From: Halalkalibacter oceani
GTDB taxonomy: Bacteria; Bacillota; Bacilli; Bacillales; Bacillaceae_D
Reading direction: 5' to 3'
DNA: 64,000 nucleotides
Assembly (NCBI RefSeq): GCF_023715605.1
Contig: NZ_JAMBOL010000002.1
Span: 248,001 to 312,000, forward strand
This document shows, one piece after another, positions 17,458 to 29,043 of this stretch (the stretch's first letter is position 1; the number at the start of each line of letters is the position of its first letter). Made by a program: the position numbers and the translations under genes. The notes beneath the pieces are model-generated. The model had not been told where the DNA came from. It worked only from the letters and a program-made list of their open reading frames with translations, and did no database searches.

Positions 17458-19167
17458 ATGAGACAACGTACCTTTTTAGCACCTACCTTACGGGATGTAC
17501 CTGCCGATGCAGAAATCAAAAGTCATCAGCTTATGTTACGAGCTGGTTTAATCCGGCAAACGGCATCAGGAATATACTCTTATTTGCCATTGGGCAAAAA
17601 AGTGTTGCGCAAAGTGGAAGACATTATTCGTGAAGAAATGGATGAAGCCGGTGGGCAAGAGGTGCTTCTTCCGGCGATTCAACCAGCCGAATTATGGGAG
17701 GAGTCCGGGCGTTTACATGCATACGGTCCTGAATTGATGAGATTGAAGGACCGTCATGAGCGCGATTTTGTACTCGGGGCGACACATGAAGAAGTCATTA
17801 CAGATCTTGTCCGCAATGAGCTTCAGTCTTACAAGAAGCTGCCTGTCAATCTGTATCAGATTCAGACGAAATACCGCGATGAACGGCGCCCGCGCTTTGG
17901 CGTCCTGCGTTCGAGAGAATTCATTATGAAGGATGCCTATTCGTTTGACACTTCAAACGAAGGTCTGGAGCAAAGCTATCAGGCAATGTACAAAGCGTAT
18001 CAAAACATTTTCACCCGTTGCGCCCTCAACTTCCGCGCGGTTGAGGCCGATTCAGGAACGATCGGCGGAACAGATACACATGAATTTATGGTGTTAAGTG
18101 AGATAGGGGAGGATACGATTGCCTACTCTGACCAATCCGATTTTGCCGCCAATATTGAAATCGCGCCGGTCGTAACAACCTATGTAAAATCAGACGAGCC
18201 ACTAAAGGAAAAAGAGCTTGTCGATACGGTCAACATCCGCACGATTGAAGAAGTGGCAGACTTTTTCAAGGTAAGTGCCGCGCAAACGATCAAATCACTG
18301 CTTTTTATCGCCGACGGAGAGCCTGTACTTGTGCTCGTGCGTGGTGATCATGACGTAAATGAAATAAAAGTAAAAAATGTCCTCGATAAAGACAGCGTCG
18401 AGCTCGCTTCGGCAGAAGAAACAGCGCGGCTGTTAAACTGTGAAACAGGTTATATCGGCCCGATCAACCTGCCTTCTGAGATTACGGTGATTGCCGACCA
18501 TGCGGTTGAGGCGGTCGTAAACGGAATTTGCGGGGCGAATGAAAAGGACAAGCATTACAAGCATGTCAACCCAGGGCGCGACTTTACGGCTACCTATGCT
18601 GATTTACGTTTGATTCAGGAAGGAGATCCGTCTCCTTGTGGCAAAGGAACGATCCAGTTTGCGATGGGAATTGAAGTCGGCCATGTCTTCAAACTCGGCA
18701 CGAAATACAGTGAAGCGCTTGGGGCGACGTACCTTGATGAAAATGGCAAAACGCAGACGATGATTATGGGCTGTTACGGGATAGGTGTGTCACGTACGGT
18801 AGCAGCAATCGTTGAGCAGCACCATGATGAGAACGGAATTGTCTGGCCGCCAGCAGTTGCCCCGTTTGATCTTCATCTCGTGACGATCAATGTGAAGGAT
18901 GAGGCACAAAAAGAGCTTGGTGAGCAGCTTTACCAGACATTGAAGCAGCTTGGCTACGATGTTCTTTTTGACGACCGTCCGGAACGCGCCGGCGTGAAAT
19001 TCAAAGATTCCGATTTAATCGGTTTACCAATCCGGATTGCTGTCGGCAAAAAAGCAGGCGAAGGCATCGTTGAAGTGAAGGTGCGCAAGACAGGGGAAAT
19101 GATTGAAGCAGAGGTGGCAAAGCTTCCGGACGTACTGGAAGAACTGCGCACAAAGCTAGGCAATTAA
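17458..19167 (+). CDS. proS: Prolyl-tRNA synthetase (bacterial type, with editing domain)
   Basis: ProS charges tRNA-Pro. The 569-residue length and layout indicate the bacterial type. The class II core has motif 2 ([20 protein letters not shown]), then the inserted editing domain (about 225-405), motif 3 ([14 protein letters not shown]), and the C-terminal anticodon-binding domain. The ATG at 17458 begins [19 protein letters not shown], as in other bacterial ProRS. Confidence 0.98.
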   Translation: MRQRTFLAPTLRDVPADAEIKSHQLMLRAGLIRQTASGIYSYLPLGKKVLRKVEDIIREEMDEAGGQEVLLPAIQPAELWEESGRLHAYGPELMRLKDRHERDFVLGATHEEVITDLVRNELQSYKKLPVNLYQIQTKYRDERRPRFGVLRSREFIMKDAYSFDTSNEGLEQSYQAMYKAYQNIFTRCALNFRAVEADSGTIGGTDTHEFMVLSEIGEDTIAYSDQSDFAANIEIAPVVTTYVKSDEPLKEKELVDTVNIRTIEEVADFFKVSAAQTIKSLLFIADGEPVLVLVRGDHDVNEIKVKNVLDKDSVELASAEETARLLNCETGYIGPINLPSEITVIADHAVEAVVNGICGANEKDKHYKHVNPGRDFTATYADLRLIQEGDPSPCGKGTIQFAMGIEVGHVFKLGTKYSEALGATYLDENGKTQTMIMGCYGIGVSRTVAAIVEQHHDENGIVWPPAVAPFDLHLVTINVKDEAQKELGEQLYQTLKQLGYDVLFDDRPERAGVKFKDSDLIGLPIRIAVGKKAGEGIVEVKVRKTGEMIEAEVAKLPDVLEELRTKLGN

Positions 19168-19190
19168 ACTGTTTTTTTATAATGAAAAGC

Positions 19191-19237
19191 AAAAGACTGA
19201 CTCGAAGTCACTCCTACGACGAGATTCAGTCTTTTCT
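19191..19237 (+). terminator. Terminator after proS
   Basis: AAAAGACTGA-CTCG (19191-19204) pairs with CGAG-TCAGTCTTTT (19220-19235), separated by a short bulge and a loop. The descending arm ends in T4. Confidence 0.7.
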
Positions 19238-19298
19238 TAACAGTGGAACTGAATGTTTTCTTACGGGGAGATGAAAGAGAAAGAAAGGACGGAGATCG

Positions 19299-22200
19299 AT
19301 GTCACTTGACGAACAGGTGAGAAAGGAACGGCTGCAATTGCTGCTAGAACAGCTGCAAATTCCTGAGGAAGTGAAGCAAGCGCATTTTCAAGAAGGACAG
19401 ATCCGCAAGCTTGTCATTTCAAAGGAAAAAAGAGCCTGGCATTTTCATATCAATTTACCGCTGATTGTTCCGTCTGCTGTTTACGAACTGTTTATGTCGC
19501 GGATGAAGCATACGTTCGAGCATATCGCGACGGTATCGTTTACCTTTCATTACGATTCGATTGTGATGGAAGAGTCGCATTGGGCTGATTACTGGCCGTT
19601 GATTGTGTCAAAGCTCTCACCGATTTCAGACGGTTTGCGTTCGATGCTGTCTCAGCAGACGCCGGGCTATGACGGCAAACGGCTTATCATTCAGGTCCGC
19701 AATGAAACGGAAGCGGTCGCTCTCAAACGCAAGCTGACAGAACCGTTGCAGCAAAGCACGCGGCTGTTAAGTTTGCCGGCGGTTCAGTTTGAGACCGATA
19801 TTCGCGAATCAAAGCAGGAATTTGATAAGTTTGTTGAACAAAGGGAGCAGGAGGATCACTCGAAGGTCGTGGAGGCGATGCTTGAAAAGAAGAAGCTCGA
19901 ACAGCAGGCCGAAAAAGAAATCAAAGGGAAAGCGCTTGTTCTTGGGTATCCGATTAAAGATGATCCGATTCCGCTGGAAGCGATTGTGGACGAGGAACGA
20001 AGAGTCACCGTCCAAGGCTATGTGTTTGCCGCTGAAACGCGGGAACTGCGTAGTGGCAGAACGTTGCTGACATTTAAAATCACCGATTACACCGATTCGA
20101 TTCTCGTTAAGATGTTCTCGCGTGACAAAGAGGATGTGCCGCTGTTGCAGGCGGTGAAAAAAGGAATGTGGCTCAAAGTTCGGGGTGGCATTCAAAATGA
20201 TACGTTTGTCCGCGATCTCGTCATGATCGCCAACGACGTTAATCAGCTGACGCCAGAGGAGCGTCAGGATACAGCACCACCTGAAGAAAAGCGGGTCGAG
20301 CTCCATCTCCATACGACGATGAGTCAGATGGACGGGGTGACCAGTGCCGGCCGCTATGTGGAACAGGCTGCAAAATGGGGCCATCCGGCAGTCGCAGTAA
20401 CCGATCACGGAGTCGTTCAAGCTTTCCCGGAAGCATACTCTGCCGGAAAGAAGCATGGGATTAAAGTGCTGTTTGGCATTGAAGCGAATCTTGTTGATGA
20501 TGGGGTACCGATTGCCTATAACGAAGCCCACCGCTTGTTAATGGAAGATGAATATGTTGTCTTTGACGTTGAAACAACGGGTCTATCTGCGGTGTACAAC
20601 CAGATCATTGAGCTGGCGGCGGTCAAAGTGAAAAACGGTGAGATTATCGACCGGTTTGAATCGTTCGCCGACCCCCATGAGCCGCTGACAAACACGATTA
20701 TTGAATTGACCGGGATCACCGATGATATGGTCAAGGGGCAGCCGGAAGTGGAAGAGGTGCTGCGCAAATTCAGAGACTTCGTCGGTGATGCGATTCTCGT
20801 GGCCCACAACGCCAGCTTCGATATGGGCTTCTTGAATGTCGGCTATCAGAAAATAGGGCTGACTGAAGCGGCCAATCCGGTCATTGATACGTTGGAATTA
20901 GGGCGCTTTCTCTATCCCGAGCTGAAAAACCACCGCTTGAACACCCTTTGTAAAAAATTCGACATCGAGCTTGTCAGCCATCACCGCGCGATCTATGATG
21001 CAGAAGCAACCGGCTACCTGCTTTGGAAAATGGTCAAGGATGCCCATGCGAAAGAGATCTATTACCATGATGAGCTGAATGACAACATGGGGCAGGGGAA
21101 CTTCCACCGCCAGCGTCCGTCTCACTGCATTTTGCTGGCACAAACCCAGGAAGGGCTAAAAAACCTGTATAAGCTCGTCTCGATGTCTCACGTCGATTAT
21201 TTCTTCCGGACGCCACGGATTCCGCGCTCGCAGCTGCAAAAGCATCGTAACGGGCTGCTCGTAGGCTCAGGCTGTGACAAAGGTGAAGTGTTTGAAGCGA
21301 TGATGCAGAAGTCGCCGGATGAGGTCGAACAAATCGCCCGCTTCTATGATTACTTTGAGATTCAGCCGCTGGCAACCTATCAGCATTTAATTGAAAAAGA
21401 GCTCGTGAAAAGTGAAACGGCGCTCGAGGAAATCGTGAAAAACATCGTCGAGCTTGGCAAAAAGCTTGAAAAGCCGGTCGTAGCGTCAGGAAATGCTCAC
21501 TACTTGCAAGAAGAGGATTACATTTATCGTAAAATCCTGATCGCCTCGCAGGGCGGTGCGAATCCGTTAAATAAGCAAACATTGCCGCCGGTTCATTTCC
21601 GTACGACGAATGAGATGCTTGATGCTTTTGCCTTTTTAGGCGAGGAGATGGCCAAGGAAGTCGTCGTGACGAATACGCAGCATATTGCTTCTTTAATCGA
21701 AGAAATTCACCCGATTCCGGACGAGCTTTACACGCCGAAAATCGAAGGCGCTGATGAAGAAATCCGGCAGATGAGCTATGAACGGGCGCGCAGCATTTAC
21801 GGCGAAAACCTGCCGGAAATCGTTGAGGCGAGAATCGAAAAAGAACTGAAGAGCATTATCGGTCATGGATTTGCCGTCATTTATCTCATTTCTCATAAAC
21901 TTGTAAAGAAATCGTTGATAGACGGCTACTTAGTAGGGTCGCGGGGTTCAGTCGGCTCCTCGCTCGTCGCGACGATGACGGAAATTACCGAGGTTAATCC
22001 GCTGCCGCCGCATTATGTTTGCCCGAACTGTCATCATTCTCACTTTTTTGATGACGGCTCGGTCGGCTCCGGCTTCGATTTACCAGATAAGGAATGCCCG
22101 GAATGCGGCACGCCTTATATTAAAGATGGGCAGGATATCCCGTTTGAAACCTTCCTTGGCTTCAAAGGAGACAAAGTACCGGATATCGATTTAAACTTCT

Positions 22201-23600
22201 CCGGTGAATATCAGCCGCGCGCCCATCATTATACAAAGGAATTATTCGGTGAGGAGTTTGTCTATCGTGCCGGGACGATCGGTACCGTTGCTGAAAAAAC
22301 AGCCTACGGCTACGTCAAAGGCTATCAGGGGGATCATGATCTCCATATGCGTGGAGCCGAGATTGACCGGCTTGTCGCCGGCTGCACCGGGGTGAAACGG
22401 ACGACCGGTCAGCATCCGGGGGGGATCATCGTTGTACCGGACTATATGGATATTCATGATTTCTGCCCGATTCAATATCCGGCCGACGATAAAAACTCCG
22501 AGTGGAAGACGACGCACTTTGATTTCCATTCGATTCATGATAATTTGCTGAAGCTTGATATTCTCGGGCACGATGATCCGACGGTCATTCGGATGCTGCA
22601 GGATTTAAGCGGGATTGATCCGAAGACGATCCCGACCGACGACCCGGAAGTGATGAAAATTTTCAGCGGTCCTGAAGTGCTTGGCGTGACCGAGGAACAA
22701 ATTATGTGCAAAACCGGAACGCTCGGTATTCCTGAATTCGGAACGCGGTTTGTCCGCCAGATGCTTGAGGAAACGAAGCCGAGCACGTTTTCAGAGCTCG
22801 TGCAAATTTCCGGCCTGTCGCACGGTACCGACGTCTGGCTCAATAACGCCAACGAGCTCATTTACAATGGGACATGCGAATTGAAGGATGTCATCGGCTG
22901 CCGGGATGATATTATGGTTTACTTGATTTACAAAGGGCTTGAACCTTCACTCGCTTTTAAAATTATGGAGTTTGTCCGGAAAGGCAAAGGGCTTCAGCCT
23001 GAGTGGATCGAGGAAATGAAGAAGCACGATGTTCCTGACTGGTACATCGGATCCTGCCTGAAAATCAAATATATGTTTCCAAAGGCGCATGCTGCCGCCT
23101 ACGTCCTGATGGCAGTGCGGATCGCCTACTTTAAAGTCCATCACCCGATTCTTTATTACGCTTCTTATTTTACCGTACGCGCTGATGATTTTGATTTGGA
23201 TACGATGATCAAGGGGTCAACCGCGATCCGGGCGAAAATGGAAGAGATTAACGCCAAGGGGCTTGACGCAGCGCCGAAGGAAAAAGCGGTTCTTACCGTG
23301 CTTGAGCTGGCGCTCGAAATGACAGAGAGAGGTTTTTCCTTCCAAAAGGTCGACCTTTACCGCTCGAGTGCGACCGAGTTCCAGGTAGAGGGGGACACGC
23401 TCTTGCCGCCGTTTAATGCGATGACCGGCGTTGGAACGAATGCAGCCTTGAACATCGTCAAAGCGCGGGAAGATGGCGAGTTTCTCTCGAAGGAAGATTT
23501 GCAGCAGCGCAGCAAGCTGACAAAAACCGTACTGGAGCACTTGGATGAACACGGCTGCCTCGAAGGAATGCCGGAGTCCAATCAGCTGTCGCTGTTTTAA
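19299..23600 (+). CDS. polC: DNA polymerase III alpha subunit, PolC type
   Basis: PolC is the essential replicative polymerase of low-GC Gram-positive bacteria. The 1433-residue product has an N-terminal domain, an OB-fold region, a PHP domain starting near residue 335 ([14 protein letters not shown]), and a DnaQ-like 3'-5' exonuclease inserted in the PHP domain (DVETTGL near 422; HNASFDMGF). After these come a zinc-binding segment (CPNC...CPEC near 908-945) and the polymerase palm ([11 protein letters not shown] near 963). Length matches B. subtilis PolC (1437). It is 131 nt after proS with a GGAG RBS. Confidence 0.98.
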   Translation: MSLDEQVRKERLQLLLEQLQIPEEVKQAHFQEGQIRKLVISKEKRAWHFHINLPLIVPSAVYELFMSRMKHTFEHIATVSFTFHYDSIVMEESHWADYWPLIVSKLSPISDGLRSMLSQQTPGYDGKRLIIQVRNETEAVALKRKLTEPLQQSTRLLSLPAVQFETDIRESKQEFDKFVEQREQEDHSKVVEAMLEKKKLEQQAEKEIKGKALVLGYPIKDDPIPLEAIVDEERRVTVQGYVFAAETRELRSGRTLLTFKITDYTDSILVKMFSRDKEDVPLLQAVKKGMWLKVRGGIQNDTFVRDLVMIANDVNQLTPEERQDTAPPEEKRVELHLHTTMSQMDGVTSAGRYVEQAAKWGHPAVAVTDHGVVQAFPEAYSAGKKHGIKVLFGIEANLVDDGVPIAYNEAHRLLMEDEYVVFDVETTGLSAVYNQIIELAAVKVKNGEIIDRFESFADPHEPLTNTIIELTGITDDMVKGQPEVEEVLRKFRDFVGDAILVAHNASFDMGFLNVGYQKIGLTEAANPVIDTLELGRFLYPELKNHRLNTLCKKFDIELVSHHRAIYDAEATGYLLWKMVKDAHAKEIYYHDELNDNMGQGNFHRQRPSHCILLAQTQEGLKNLYKLVSMSHVDYFFRTPRIPRSQLQKHRNGLLVGSGCDKGEVFEAMMQKSPDEVEQIARFYDYFEIQPLATYQHLIEKELVKSETALEEIVKNIVELGKKLEKPVVASGNAHYLQEEDYIYRKILIASQGGANPLNKQTLPPVHFRTTNEMLDAFAFLGEEMAKEVVVTNTQHIASLIEEIHPIPDELYTPKIEGADEEIRQMSYERARSIYGENLPEIVEARIEKELKSIIGHGFAVIYLISHKLVKKSLIDGYLVGSRGSVGSSLVATMTEITEVNPLPPHYVCPNCHHSHFFDDGSVGSGFDLPDKECPECGTPYIKDGQDIPFETFLGFKGDKVPDIDLNFSGEYQPRAHHYTKELFGEEFVYRAGTIGTVAEKTAYGYVKGYQGDHDLHMRGAEIDRLVAGCTGVKRTTGQHPGGIIVVPDYMDIHDFCPIQYPADDKNSEWKTTHFDFHSIHDNLLKLDILGHDDPTVIRMLQDLSGIDPKTIPTDDPEVMKIFSGPEVLGVTEEQIMCKTGTLGIPEFGTRFVRQMLEETKPSTFSELVQISGLSHGTDVWLNNANELIYNGTCELKDVIGCRDDIMVYLIYKGLEPSLAFKIMEFVRKGKGLQPEWIEEMKKHDVPDWYIGSCLKIKYMFPKAHAAAYVLMAVRIAYFKVHHPILYYASYFTVRADDFDLDTMIKGSTAIRAKMEEINAKGLDAAPKEKAVLTVLELALEMTERGFSFQKVDLYRSSATEFQVEGDTLLPPFNAMTGVGTNAALNIVKAREDGEFLSKEDLQQRSKLTKTVLEHLDEHGCLEGMPESNQLSLF

Positions 23601-23632
23601 CAAAACGACTGGCTTTGTCCCATAAAGGAGAT

Positions 23633-23661
23633 TTGCAAAGCCTGTGAGAATATGGTATTGT
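23633..23661 (+). promoter_or_regulatory. Promoter of the rimP-nusA operon
   Basis: TTGCAA (23633-23638) and TATTGT (23656-23661) lie 17 bp apart. This would give a leader of about 125 nt before rimP that contains the hairpin at 23694-23717. Confidence 0.5.
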
Positions 23662-23693
23662 ATGTATGGTAATACTTAGAATACGTGATGCTC

Positions 23694-23717
23694 AAAGAGT
23701 GGGGAAACCCACTCTTT
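23694..23717 (+). promoter_or_regulatory. Leader hairpin upstream of rimP
   Basis: AAAGAGTGGG (23694-23703) pairs perfectly with CCCACTCTTT (23708-23717), followed by a T-rich stretch with interruptions (CGTTGTTGTTTC). This resembles a weak, NusA-dependent type of attenuator. NusA autoregulation through this operon's leader has been described in B. subtilis; that this hairpin does the same is inference. Confidence 0.5.
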
Positions 23718-23791
23718 CGTTGTTGTTTCATCAAAGCACTAATAGATGTTCCAGTATACAGCCATTATCGATGCAGCAAGGAGGGTACAGG

Positions 23792-24262
23792 TTGAGTAAG
23801 AAAGTAACTGAGCTAGTAAGCGAGATGACGTTGCCGATTGTTGAGGAGCTGAATCTAGAGCTTGTCGAGGTTGAATTCAAGAAAGAAGGACCGAACTGGT
23901 TTCTGCGCGTCTTTATTGATTCAGATACAGGCGTTGATTTGGAAGATTGCGGACAGGTGAGTGAGCGACTAAGTGAAAAGCTTGACGAGCTTGATCCGAT
24001 CGATCAAGCTTATTTTCTTGAGGTTTCCTCGCCCGGCGCCGAACGACCGCTTAAAAATGAAAAGGACATCATGAAGGCGATCGGCAAAGCGGTTCATGTG
24101 ACAACCTATGAACCGATTGACGGCGAGAAAATGTTTGAAGGCACATTGACGAGCTTTGATGGAGAACAGCTTGAAATCAGTGTCAAAATCAAGACAAGAA
24201 CAAAGACATTCACCGTTCCTTACAATAAAGTGGCAAAAGCCAGATTAGCCGTCATTTTGTAG
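23792..24262 (+). CDS. rimP: Ribosome maturation factor RimP (YlxS)
   Basis: RimP assists 30S subunit assembly. The 156-residue product begins at a TTG at 23792 behind AAGGAGGG (23778-23785) and reads [20 protein letters not shown]. The open frame extends upstream, but that part includes the leader hairpin and is not coding. Conserved segments [10 protein letters not shown] and [13 protein letters not shown] are clear. It is the first gene of the rimP-nusA-ylxR-ylxQ-infB operon. Confidence 0.96.
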   Translation: MSKKVTELVSEMTLPIVEELNLELVEVEFKKEGPNWFLRVFIDSDTGVDLEDCGQVSERLSEKLDELDPIDQAYFLEVSSPGAERPLKNEKDIMKAIGKAVHVTTYEPIDGEKMFEGTLTSFDGEQLEISVKIKTRTKTFTVPYNKVAKARLAVIL

Positions 24263-24290
24263 GAAAGAGGAAGAGTAGTGACGACTGATT

Positions 24291-24339
24291 GTTACGGCTT
24301 CGCATGTCACGTCTAAGAAACCGCCCGGCGGTTTCCTAT
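24291..24339 (+). repeat. Dispersed hairpin repeat upstream of nusA (copy B)
   Basis: GTTACGGCTTCGCATGTCAC leads into the hairpin GAAACCGC (24317-24324) / GCGGTTTC (24328-24335) and CTAT. It is related to 11709-11758 and 37896-37937 and ends 36 nt before nusA. Confidence 0.55.
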
Positions 24340-24375
24340 AAAAAGAGCCAATTTTGAAAGGGGGAAGCATAATCC

Positions 24376-25512
24376 ATGAACAGCGATTTTATGGATGCAT
24401 TAGCAACTTTAGAAAGGGAGAAGGGGATCCAAAAAGAGGTGATTATCGAAGCGATCGAAGCGGCGCTAATTTCCGGCTATAAGCGCAATTTTAATCAGGT
24501 CCAGAACGTTCGTGTCGACGTGAACCGCGATACGGGCACGATCCGCGTATTTGCACGGAAAACCGTCGTCGAAGAAGTGTTCGATGCAAGACTCGAAATT
24601 TCCCTTGATGAAGCAAAGAAAATCAATCCGAATTATGAGGTCGATGACGTCGTTGAGATTGAAGTGACGCCGAAGGATTTTGGACGGATTGCTGCGCAAA
24701 CAGCAAAGCAGGTTGTAACGCAGCGGGTTCGTGAGGCGGAGCGTGGAATTATTTATTCTGATTTTATTGATCGTGAAGAGGATATTATGACGGGAATTGT
24801 TCAAAGGCAGGATCATCGCTTTATTTATGTCGATCTTGGCAAGGTGGAGGCGTTGTTGCCGTTAAATGAGCAAATGCCGAATGAAACCTACAAGCATAAT
24901 GACCGGATCAAAGCATATATTACGAAAGTCGAAAAAACGACGAAGGGTCCGCAAATTTTAATCTCCCGCACCCATCCAGGCTTGTTAAAGCGCTTATTTG
25001 AGCTTGAAGTGCCGGAAATTTACGATGGAACGGTTGAGATAAAGTCGGTTTCACGGGAAGCCGGTGACCGGTCAAAGATTGCCGTTCATGCTGATAATCC
25101 CGAGGTCGATCCGGTTGGCGCCTGTGTCGGGCCGCGCGGTCAGCGTGTCCAGACGATTGTCAATGAATTAAAAGGGGAAAAGATTGATATTGTCCGCTGG
25201 TCTGAAAACCCGGTTGAATATGTCGCCAATTCGTTAAGCCCGTCAAAGGTGCTGAAAGTCAAAGTGAACGAAGAGGATAAAATGACCCAGGTGATCGTAC
25301 CTGATTACCAGCTGTCACTGGCGATCGGCAAGCGCGGACAGAACGCCCGCTTAGCGGCAAAGCTCTCCGGCTGGAAGATCGATATTAAAAGTGAATCGGA
25401 TGCGAAAGAGCTGGGAATCTTTGATGATGAAGGATTTGTGACAGTTGAAGAGCAGGAAGCGTCCAATCAGGATCACAGCTTTACCGCGATAGAAAGCAAC
25501 GAGCAAGAGTAA
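24376..25512 (+). CDS. nusA: Transcription elongation/termination factor NusA
   Basis: NusA binds RNA polymerase and stimulates pausing and intrinsic termination. The 378-residue product has the N-terminal polymerase-binding domain, an S1 domain (around [20 protein letters not shown]), then KH1 and KH2 ([14 protein letters not shown] and [15 protein letters not shown]). It has the short Firmicutes form with no C-terminal acidic repeats. AAAGGGGGAAG precedes the ATG. Confidence 0.98.
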   Translation: MNSDFMDALATLEREKGIQKEVIIEAIEAALISGYKRNFNQVQNVRVDVNRDTGTIRVFARKTVVEEVFDARLEISLDEAKKINPNYEVDDVVEIEVTPKDFGRIAAQTAKQVVTQRVREAERGIIYSDFIDREEDIMTGIVQRQDHRFIYVDLGKVEALLPLNEQMPNETYKHNDRIKAYITKVEKTTKGPQILISRTHPGLLKRLFELEVPEIYDGTVEIKSVSREAGDRSKIAVHADNPEVDPVGACVGPRGQRVQTIVNELKGEKIDIVRWSENPVEYVANSLSPSKVLKVKVNEEDKMTQVIVPDYQLSLAIGKRGQNARLAAKLSGWKIDIKSESDAKELGIFDDEGFVTVEEQEASNQDHSFTAIESNEQE

Positions 25513-25529
25513 GAAGGGAGATGGAGCCG

Positions 25530-25802
25530 TTGAATAAGCGCAAAGTTCCTCTTCGAAAATGTGTCGTAACAAATGAGATGAAGCCAAAGCAAGAACTTAT
25601 CCGGATTGTCCGATCGCCCGAAGGAGTCGTATCCGTCGACCCTACAGGGAAGAAGAACGGCCGTGGCGCCTACATTAGCAACAGCGAGGAAGTGTTTGAG
25701 CTGGCTAAGAAAAAGGATGTCCTCTCAAGACATTTGCAGACAAAGGTAAGTCCGGAGATTTATGATCAGCTTAAAGAAGCAAGTAAGCGGGGAACGAAAT
25801 GA
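25530..25802 (+). CDS. ylxR: YlxR family RNA-binding protein (RnpM)
   Basis: YlxR is a small conserved protein of the nusA-infB operon. Recent work in B. subtilis links it to RNase P (RnpM). The 90-residue product starts at a TTG at 25530 behind GAAGGGAG (25513-25520); the ATG at 25521 directly abuts the RBS and is unlikely. The diagnostic motifs are PLRKCVVTNEMKPKQELIRIVR and GRGAYIS, the first read here as PLRKCVVT plus RIVRSPEG. It overlaps ylxQ by 4 nt. Confidence 0.93.
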   Translation: MNKRKVPLRKCVVTNEMKPKQELIRIVRSPEGVVSVDPTGKKNGRGAYISNSEEVFELAKKKDVLSRHLQTKVSPEIYDQLKEASKRGTK

Positions 25803-26104
25803 GCCAGCCGCCGTGGGTTGCCTTTTTAGGGCTTGCCGCCAGGGCGCGCAAACTCGTAACAGGGGAAGAGCTTGTATTGAAAGAAGTGAGGAGAGGGTCA
25901 GTGCGATTGATTCTTCTCTCAGCTGATGCCGCAGAACAGACAAAGAAAAAAGTATTGGACAAATGCAGTTACTACAATGTCCCGGTTCGTCTCGTCGCTG
26001 ACCGTAGGACGTTAGGACAAGCAATCGGTAAAGCAGAAAGAGTCGTCATTGCTCTTACGGATGAAGGCTTTGCGAAAAAAATGACTGCGCTATTGGACCA
26101 ATGA
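25799..26104 (+). CDS. ylxQ: L7Ae-family ribosomal/RNA-binding protein YlxQ
   Basis: YlxQ belongs to the L7Ae/L30e/Gadd45 family that binds kink-turn RNA. The 101-residue product shows FLGLAARARKLVTGEE near the N-terminus and LILLSADAAEQTKKK, both typical. It begins inside the ylxR stop (ATGA). Its cellular target in Bacillus is not firmly known. It sits between ylxR and infB, 18 nt before infB. Confidence 0.93.
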   Translation: MSQPPWVAFLGLAARARKLVTGEELVLKEVRRGSVRLILLSADAAEQTKKKVLDKCSYYNVPVRLVADRRTLGQAIGKAERVVIALTDEGFAKKMTALLDQ

Positions 26105-26122
26105 TTCTGGAGGAATGTATAT

Positions 26123-28222
26123 ATGAGGAAGATGCGAATATATGAATATGCGAAAGAACATAATGCAACAAGCAAAGGAATTATCGACAAGTTAAAGCAG
26201 GCTGGAATTGAAGTCTCAAACCATATGTCAGTGCTTGATGAACAGATGGTCAAAGTGTTGGAAGGAAAGGGTTCGAATGGTGGAGGCGGAGAACGCGCCA
26301 ATGAGCCGGCAAAAGAGAGCCGTCCTTCCATGCCGCCTAAGAAAAAAGAAAGCTCACGTCCGCAGCATCAAGGCGGACAAAATCGAAAAGGACCGAAAAA
26401 GCCGAATCAATCCCGCTCTAAGCAGCAGCAAAGACCGCAGCGCCAGGAGCCGCCTAAAGCGAAGCCACTTCCGGAAAAAATCACCTTTGTTGAATCGCTG
26501 ACGGTTGGTGAATTGGCGAAGAAGCTTCATAGAGAACCATCGGAGATTATTAAGAAGCTAATGGGACTCGGCGTGATGGCGACGATCAACCAAGAGCTGG
26601 ATAAAGATACGATTGAATTAATCGGGACGGATTACGGTGTTGAAGTAGAGGAAGAAATTGTTATCGATAAGACGGATATCGAAAATTATGTAGACGAAGA
26701 TAAAGAGGAAGACTTAAAAGAGCGTCCTCCTGTTGTGACGATCATGGGTCATGTCGATCACGGGAAAACGACGTTGCTTGATTCGATTCGTCATACGAAA
26801 GTAACCGAAGGAGAAGCTGGGGGGATCACTCAGCATATCGGGGCGTATCAAATCGACGCAAATGGAAAGAAAATCACGTTCCTTGATACACCGGGGCACG
26901 CCGCCTTCACAACGATGCGCGCGCGCGGTGCGCAAGTAACTGACATTACAATACTCGTCGTCGCCGCTGATGATGGTGTCATGCCACAGACGAAAGAAGC
27001 AATCAGCCACGCCAAGGCTGCCGGAGTACCGATTATCGTCGCTGTTAACAAAATTGATAAAGAAGCGGCCAACCCTGACCGTGTCATGCAGGAGTTAACC
27101 GAGTTTGAACTCGTTCCGGAAGCATGGGGCGGCGATACGATTTTTGTCAATGTTTCAGCGCTCGATGGAACGGGAATTGACGAATTAATTGAAATGATTC
27201 AGCTTGTCGCTGAAGTCGAAGAATTAAAGGCGAATCCGAATAAGCTCGCTTCGGGAACCGTTATTGAAGCGGAGCTCGATAAAGGACGCGGGGCCGTTGC
27301 GACCTTGCTCGTCCAAAGCGGAACGCTTAAAGTCGGTGATCCGATTGTCGTCGGGGCGACGTTCGGTCGTGTCCGGGCGATGGTCAATGATCTTGGCCGC
27401 CGTGTGAAGGAGGTCGGACCATCAACGCCGGTTGAAATTACCGGTTTAAGTGATGTGCCTCAGGCGGGTGACCAGTTCCGGGCGTTTGCTGATGAAAAGA
27501 CAGCGCGTCACATCGGGGAAGCACGGATGTCGAAGCATCGTGAAGCGAACTTGGCGAAGACGTCACGCGTGAGCCTCGATGATTTATTTGATCAAATCCA
27601 GCAAGGTGATGTCAAAGAAATCAACGTCATCATTAAAGCGGACGTCCAAGGTTCCGTTGAAGCGATGCGCGGCTCGCTCGAAAAGATCGAGGTTGAAGGC
27701 GTGAAAATCAACGTCATTCATACCGGTGTCGGGGCGATTACCGAATATGACGTGATGCTCGCTTCAGCGTCCAATGCGATTGTGATCGGCTTTAATGTTC
27801 GTCCTGATGTCAACGCGAAACGGACGGCCGACGCCGAAAAGGTCGATATTCGTCTGCACCGCGTGATCTATAACGCGATTGACGAAATTGAAGCGGCGAT
27901 GAAAGGTCTGCTTGATCCTGAATTCGAGGAAAAAGTCATTGGGCAGGTCGAAGTGAGAACAACCTTTAAAGTATCGAAGGTTGGAACGATCGCCGGCGCC
28001 TATGTAACAGATGGAAAAATCACAAGAGACTCTACCGTGCGCTTAATTCGTGACGGCATCGTCATTTATGAAGGAGCGATCAATGCGCTGAAACGCTTTA
28101 AGGATGATGCTAAAGAGGTTTCCGCCGGGTATGAATGCGGAATAACCCTTGAGAATTATAATGATGTCAAAGAAGGCGACATTATAGAAGCATACGTTAT
28201 GGAAGAGATTGAACGGAAATAA
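26123..28222 (+). CDS. infB: Translation initiation factor IF-2
   Basis: IF-2 is the GTPase that places initiator tRNA on the 30S subunit. The 699-residue product has an N-terminal IF2-N domain, a low-complexity basic linker rich in Lys, Gln and Pro (about 55-115), a second IF2-N domain and the G domain. Its motifs are GHVDHGKTT (about 208-216), DTPGHAAF and NKIDK. EF-Tu-like domain II and domains III-IV follow. An internal in-frame start for a shorter IF2 form is possible but not resolved. Its stop overlaps the ylxP start by one base. Confidence 0.98.
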   Translation: MRKMRIYEYAKEHNATSKGIIDKLKQAGIEVSNHMSVLDEQMVKVLEGKGSNGGGGERANEPAKESRPSMPPKKKESSRPQHQGGQNRKGPKKPNQSRSKQQQRPQRQEPPKAKPLPEKITFVESLTVGELAKKLHREPSEIIKKLMGLGVMATINQELDKDTIELIGTDYGVEVEEEIVIDKTDIENYVDEDKEEDLKERPPVVTIMGHVDHGKTTLLDSIRHTKVTEGEAGGITQHIGAYQIDANGKKITFLDTPGHAAFTTMRARGAQVTDITILVVAADDGVMPQTKEAISHAKAAGVPIIVAVNKIDKEAANPDRVMQELTEFELVPEAWGGDTIFVNVSALDGTGIDELIEMIQLVAEVEELKANPNKLASGTVIEAELDKGRGAVATLLVQSGTLKVGDPIVVGATFGRVRAMVNDLGRRVKEVGPSTPVEITGLSDVPQAGDQFRAFADEKTARHIGEARMSKHREANLAKTSRVSLDDLFDQIQQGDVKEINVIIKADVQGSVEAMRGSLEKIEVEGVKINVIHTGVGAITEYDVMLASASNAIVIGFNVRPDVNAKRTADAEKVDIRLHRVIYNAIDEIEAAMKGLLDPEFEEKVIGQVEVRTTFKVSKVGTIAGAYVTDGKITRDSTVRLIRDGIVIYEGAINALKRFKDDAKEVSAGYECGITLENYNDVKEGDIIEAYVMEEIERK

Positions 28223-28500
28223 TGATTGGTGCAGTGCGTTGTGAACTGTTGATTTATGACGTCCAATCACTCAAACAAAAACGTTCGGTCTTAAAAAGCA
28301 TCCAGACGAGATTAAAGCAGCGGTATAACCTTTCCGTAGCTGAGACAGCCTATTATGACAGTTGGCAGCGTGCGGAGTTGACGCTGGTGACTGTCGCAAA
28401 TGACCGGGTTGTCTGTGAACGGGAACTGCAGCGGGCGCTTACCCTCATTGATGGTCAGCCAGAGGCAGAACGTACGATTACCGAATATGAATGGCTATAG
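28222..28500 (+). CDS. ylxP: YlxP family protein (DUF503)
   Basis: This is a 92-residue DUF503 protein with the family opening VRCELLIYDVQSLKQKRSVLK. Its function is not established; conservation next to infB and rbfA suggests a role in ribosome assembly or translation. It starts on the final A of the infB stop (TAATG), so translation is probably coupled. rbfA follows after 24 nt. Confidence 0.92.
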   Translation: MIGAVRCELLIYDVQSLKQKRSVLKSIQTRLKQRYNLSVAETAYYDSWQRAELTLVTVANDRVVCERELQRALTLIDGQPEAERTITEYEWL

Positions 28501-28524
28501 TGAAAAGAGCAGAGGTGATAGGGT

Positions 28525-28875
28525 ATGAGTAATGTTCGTGCACACCGTGTTGGTGAACAAATGAAAAAAGAATTAAGTGATATTATTATGCGGGAGCTTA
28601 AGGATCCTCGCGTCAGCTTTGTAACGGTGACGGGAGTCGATGTGACAGGCGACCTTCAACAGGCGAAGGTGTATATTACGGTTCTTGGGAGCGAGGAGCA
28701 GAAAGCAGCGACGCTTCAAGGCTTGTCGAAAGCAAAAGGATTTATCCGCTCAGAAATCGGCAAACGGATCCGCCTGCGGAAAACACCCGAGCTGACCTTC
28801 GAATTTGATGAATCGATTGAATACGGCAACCGGATTGAAACATTGCTGCAGGATTTAAACAAAGGTGATCGGTAA
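28525..28875 (+). CDS. rbfA: 30S ribosome-binding factor RbfA
   Basis: RbfA is a KH-type factor for maturation of the 16S 5' end and growth in the cold. The 116-residue product shows [22 protein letters not shown], noted in parts as [10 protein letters not shown] and MRELKDPR, and [19 protein letters not shown]. The family length is about 115-120. AGAGGTGATAGGGT precedes the ATG. Two hairpins follow before truB. Confidence 0.96.
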   Translation: MSNVRAHRVGEQMKKELSDIIMRELKDPRVSFVTVTGVDVTGDLQQAKVYITVLGSEEQKAATLQGLSKAKGFIRSEIGKRIRLRKTPELTFEFDESIEYGNRIETLLQDLNKGDR

Positions 28876-28912
28876 GAAAAGCAGGAAACAGATGAATGAC
28901 AAAACCGAGGCC

Positions 28913-28998
28913 GCTGAAAAAGTAAAAATCGTCCTTTTTCAGCAGCTTCATGACAACCAGGGCTGTTTCAGAAGGGAAAACTCCTTTTGACACAGCCC
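28913..28998 (+). terminator. Two tandem hairpins between rbfA and truB
   Basis: The first is GCTGAAAAAG (28913-28922) with CTTTTTCAGC (28934-28943), a perfect 10 bp stem. The second is GGGCTGTTTCAGAAGG (28960-28975) with CCTTTTGACACAGCCC (28983-28998), imperfect and related to other hairpins in the window. No long T-run follows, so efficiency is uncertain. Confidence 0.5.
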
Positions 28999-29043
28999 CT
29001 CCTTTTGTTGGTCAAACAGAGAAGAAAAAGGGGGACACGTTGA

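Noticed and set aside
19809-20531. 240-codon - strand frame inside polC
   Set aside because: It is antisense to a clearly coding, conserved region; the length reflects codon bias of polC and no protein family is visible.
23666-23791. N-terminal extension of rimP
   Set aside because: The frame runs through the leader hairpin; the TTG at 23792 with AAGGAGGG matches the conserved protein start.
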